From NCBI GenBank assembly GCA_002338255.1, contig DDHX01000048.1, positions 36,906 to 60,636 of the forward strand: a DNA stretch of 23,731 nt, written 5' to 3'. Positions 22,016-23,731 of this stretch are shown piece after piece (the first letter of the stretch is position 1; each line of letters opens with the position of its first letter). Under the pieces are notes generated by a model. The model did no database searches and had not been told where the DNA came from. It was given only the letters and a program-made list of their open reading frames with translations. Position numbers and translations under genes: made by a program. The DNA is from Ruminococcaceae bacterium UBA1865 (GTDB lineage: Bacteria > Bacillota > Clostridia > Oscillospirales > Acutalibacteraceae).

Positions 22016-22276
22016 ATGAAAAAGACAGGTTTAATAATTGGTTCCATCGAAATGATTTTGGGCATTATTTCTTTAGTGGTAATTTCTATGACCCAGCAAC
22101 TGATTACTAAACTCGCGAGAATATGTTTTATGTTTAATACCGGGAGCTTCTCTGAGAGTGATTATATGCTAAATACTGCATTTGCAAATACCGTGTCGCT
22201 ACTTTTATGTATAGTGGGTATAGTAACAATTATCTACTTTTGTTTTATTAAAAAATACAGTAAATGCACGTTTTGA
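22016..22276 (+). CDS. Hypothetical two-helix membrane peptide
   Basis: Eighty-six residues with a helix at about 5-30 (GLIIGSIEMILGIISLVVIS), a loop of about 28 residues, and a second helix at about 56-77 (VSLLLCIVGIVTIIYFCFIK), ending in a lysine-rich tail. GGAGGG lies 7 bases before the ATG. The RBS belongs to a repeat copy, so the gene may have been captured behind the repeat, or the repeat may have grown from its leader. No family is recognised and no partner gene is adjacent. Confidence 0.68.
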   Translation: MKKTGLIIGSIEMILGIISLVVISMTQQLITKLARICFMFNTGSFSESDYMLNTAFANTVSLLLCIVGIVTIIYFCFIKKYSKCTF

Positions 22277-22330
22277 GCATAATGAGCATTTCATTTACTA
22301 TTTTGAGTGTCGCATTATCCATATAACGCA
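22271..22330 (+). repeat. Dispersed intergenic repeat, short variant
   Basis: TTTTGAGCATAATGAGC, then TATTTTGAGTGTCGCATTAT and CCATATAAC. It overlaps the stop of the two-helix gene and shares TTTGAG...GCATTAT with the copy at 18582. Confidence 0.45.
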
Positions 22331-22340
22331 TACATGATCG

Positions 22341-22349
22341 TGATATAAT
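22341..22349 (+). promoter_or_regulatory. Extended -10 promoter before the OYE gene
   Basis: TG-A-TATAAT at 22341-22349 is an exact extended -10 element. No good -35 is seen at the expected distance, which extended -10 promoters tolerate. The leader to the ATG at 22407 would be about 50 bases. Confidence 0.5.
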
Positions 22350-22406
22350 CAAACGATACCAAGCTGGCCGTTTTGTCGAAAGCTATGATAGAAGGGAGAA
22401 TGTCTT

Positions 22407-23435
22407 ATGTATTTATTCAAAGCACTTACAGTAAAAAGCATGACTCTGCGCAACCGGATCGTTATGCCTCCCATGTGTATGTACAGTTCCGAAACAGATG
22501 GTATGCCAAATGATTTTCACTTTACCCACTATACTTCCCGTGCCGTTGGCGGAGTGGGGCTGATTATTATGGAGGCCACCGGCATCCTTCCATGGGGCCG
22601 CATTTCCGACCATTGCCTGGGCCTTTGGAATGATGAACAGGCAAGGGCGCTTGCACCAATCGTCACTGCCTGTCAGAAGCAGGGGGCCAAAATGGCGATT
22701 CAGCTCAATCACGCGGGCCGTAAATGCACAGCGCGGGAAAAAACAATTTTCGCACCCAGCTCCATTCGATTCGAAGAGGGTTCCCCCATGCCTCATGAGA
22801 TGACGGAAGAGGATATCCGTGATACTATCCTTGCATTCCGGAGCTCGGCTGCAAGGGCAGCTGAAATCGGATTTGACGCCATTGAACTCCATGGAGCCCA
22901 TGGCTATCTGATCAGCGAGTTTCTTTCACCGCTCACCAATCACCGCACAGACAGTTATGGCGGCTCAACTGAAAATCGCAGCCGTATACTGATTGAAACG
23001 CTGCAGGCGATACATGAGGTTTGGCCTGACGATAAACCTGTTTTGCTGCGTGTATCCGCCGAGGATTACGAACCAGAAGGCCTGCATCCAGTGGAAATGG
23101 CTAAAATTATTGAGTTGGTGAAGCCATATATTGATGTGCTGGACGTAAGCACGGGTGGAGTTGTATCAACACCACCGCCGGCCCTTTATCCCGGCTATCA
23201 GGTAAAAGCCGCTGAAGAGCTAAAACAGGCATCGAGCCTTCCTACAATTACAGTCGGTCTGATCACCGACCCACCTCAGGTGGAAGGAATCCTGGGTGAA
23301 GGGCGCGCGGATTTAGTTGCGCTGGGCCGTGAACTTCTACGCGACCCCTATTGGGTGCTACACACAGCCCGTAATTTGGACGTCAAATATCAGTGGCCGG
23401 AGCAATATCTGCGCGGATTTAATGTAAGAAAATAG
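22407..23435 (+). CDS. namA: Old Yellow Enzyme family NAD(P)H:flavin oxidoreductase (YqjM/NamA type)
   Basis: A 342-residue FMN-dependent TIM-barrel enzyme that reduces activated C=C bonds with NAD(P)H. YqjM-class hallmarks are present: MPPMCMYS (C24 and Y26, the flavin-tuning and substrate residues), AIQLNHAGRK (100-106), and the HxxH pair in ELHGAHGYLISEFLSPLTNH (H162, H165), followed by RTDSYGGSTENRSR. The FMN-phosphate region near the end is TVGLITDPPQVEGIL and DLVALGRELLRDPYW. The size matches YqjM-type enzymes. The ATG has AAGGGAG upstream and a separate extended -10 promoter. It is monocistronic. Physiological substrate is unknown; a detoxification role for quinones or enals is usual in the family. 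Confidence 0.95.
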   Translation: MYLFKALTVKSMTLRNRIVMPPMCMYSSETDGMPNDFHFTHYTSRAVGGVGLIIMEATGILPWGRISDHCLGLWNDEQARALAPIVTACQKQGAKMAIQLNHAGRKCTAREKTIFAPSSIRFEEGSPMPHEMTEEDIRDTILAFRSSAARAAEIGFDAIELHGAHGYLISEFLSPLTNHRTDSYGGSTENRSRILIETLQAIHEVWPDDKPVLLRVSAEDYEPEGLHPVEMAKIIELVKPYIDVLDVSTGGVVSTPPPALYPGYQVKAAEELKQASSLPTITVGLITDPPQVEGILGEGRADLVALGRELLRDPYWVLHTARNLDVKYQWPEQYLRGFNVRK

Positions 23436-23502
23436 CAGAGATACGAAACAGCTGCATGTCAAGCCAAAGAGCATTTGCTTCAAACTTGTAGGCACCGGTT
23501 CC

Positions 23503-23528
23503 TAAACTTCGCAGTTTGTTTATGACGT
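23503..23528 (+). repeat. Dispersed intergenic repeat, core fragment
   Basis: TAAACTTCGCAGTTTGTTTA and TGACGT, matching the core of the copy at 21913 (AACTTCGCAGTTT and TTTATGACG). The head and the AATGGGG end are absent. It lies 68 bases after the OYE stop. Nothing coding is seen in 23436-23731. Confidence 0.5.
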
Positions 23529-23626
23529 AAAGCTGGATAAGCTGCTGAACTTCGTATAAGACCAGTAACGAACAATTCAAGATAGCGATTTTTTATTAGA
23601 CCCCAAAAGCATTTTAGTCAGTCAAC

Positions 23627-23652
23627 ATAACGGTTATAGAACAAACCGTTAT
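23627..23652. other. Perfect 9-bp inverted repeat
   Basis: ATAACGGTT and AACCGTTAT flank an 8-base loop (23636-23643). No T-run follows. It lies 35 bases before a strong terminator, so it may be an operator, a leader stem or an anti-terminator partner. Confidence 0.5.
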
Positions 23653-23686
23653 TGCAAGATTCATGACAAAGGTAAATCTAAATATT

Positions 23687-23720
23687 AAGCACACTTTCAA
23701 TTCAGAAAGTGTGCTTTTTT
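23687..23720 (+). terminator. Strong intrinsic terminator
   Basis: AAGCACACTTTC and GAAAGTGTGCTT, 12 perfect pairs, a 6-base loop and TTTTTT at 23715-23720. It is about 250 bases after the OYE stop, so it may serve a small leader RNA instead of, or as well as, that gene. Confidence 0.88.
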
Positions 23721-23731
23721 AATACCATTTT

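Noticed and set aside
1..23731. CRISPR array, tRNA, rRNA, prophage or intact insertion sequence
   Set aside because: No regular spaced repeats, cloverleaf sequence, rRNA motifs, integrase or complete transposase were found on reading both strands by eye.

Overview
The window looks like chromosomal DNA of an anaerobic Firmicute of class Clostridia, perhaps of the Oscillospirales. The evidence is moderate G+C with strong purine-rich ribosome binding sites, several TTG starts, a SufS/SufU pair, an XRE-TPR / PLDc_N / ABC transporter operon, a methionine aminopeptidase with an N-terminal SEC-C motif, a C69 dipeptidase and a YqjM-type flavin oxidoreductase. This placement is inferred from gene content alone. 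No rRNA, tRNA, CRISPR array, intact transposase, integrase or phage gene was seen.

Layout. 1-813 (minus): AraC-type regulator cut by the window edge. 905-2573 (minus): sufS-sufU, overlapping. 2574-3155: mostly non-coding, with an 11-bp inverted repeat and a short HTH remnant behind its own promoter and RBS. 3156-6140 (plus): regulator, PLDc_N membrane peptide, ABC ATPase and an ABC permease cut short at its junction with a small zinc-ribbon membrane protein. 6316-9182: cytoplasmic GH5 glycosidase, a lone FakA-type domain, a lone AraC HTH domain and SEC-C methionine aminopeptidase. 9425-11779: an orphan SecA-like ATPase without the SEC-C tail. 12083-16360: C69 dipeptidase, cysteine-cluster/pentapeptide protein and a membrane-anchored MutS-type ATPase. 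16490-18556: GNAT, an HTH plus four-helix membrane protein cassette with a near-consensus promoter, and a DUF523 protein. 18557-21092: gene remnants around a one-helix membrane protein and a gamma-carbonic anhydrase-like protein. 21093-23435: APH-fold kinase, two-helix peptide and Old Yellow Enzyme. A strong terminator closes the window.

Apart from sufSU, the ABC operon and the HTH/membrane-protein pair, most genes are single units with their own RBS, so this reads as an accessory or housekeeping mosaic, not one pathway. Fe-S assembly (SufSU), protein maturation and export (Map, SecA) and peptide turnover (C69) are the recognisable cell functions.

The most unusual signal is not a gene. A degenerate family of intergenic sequences (about 45-95 bp) recurs at or just after gene 3' ends, at about 7789, 9213, 11797, 14577, 17988, 18582, 21913, 22271 and 23503. 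The blocks are TTATGAGCAYAAT, GTCTCCCCTTYGTTTTGA, AACTTCGCAGTTT, TTTATGACG and AATGGGG-N5-AATCCAAT-N-ATTTATA. Some copies lie just upstream of the next gene's RBS. All alignments were made by eye.
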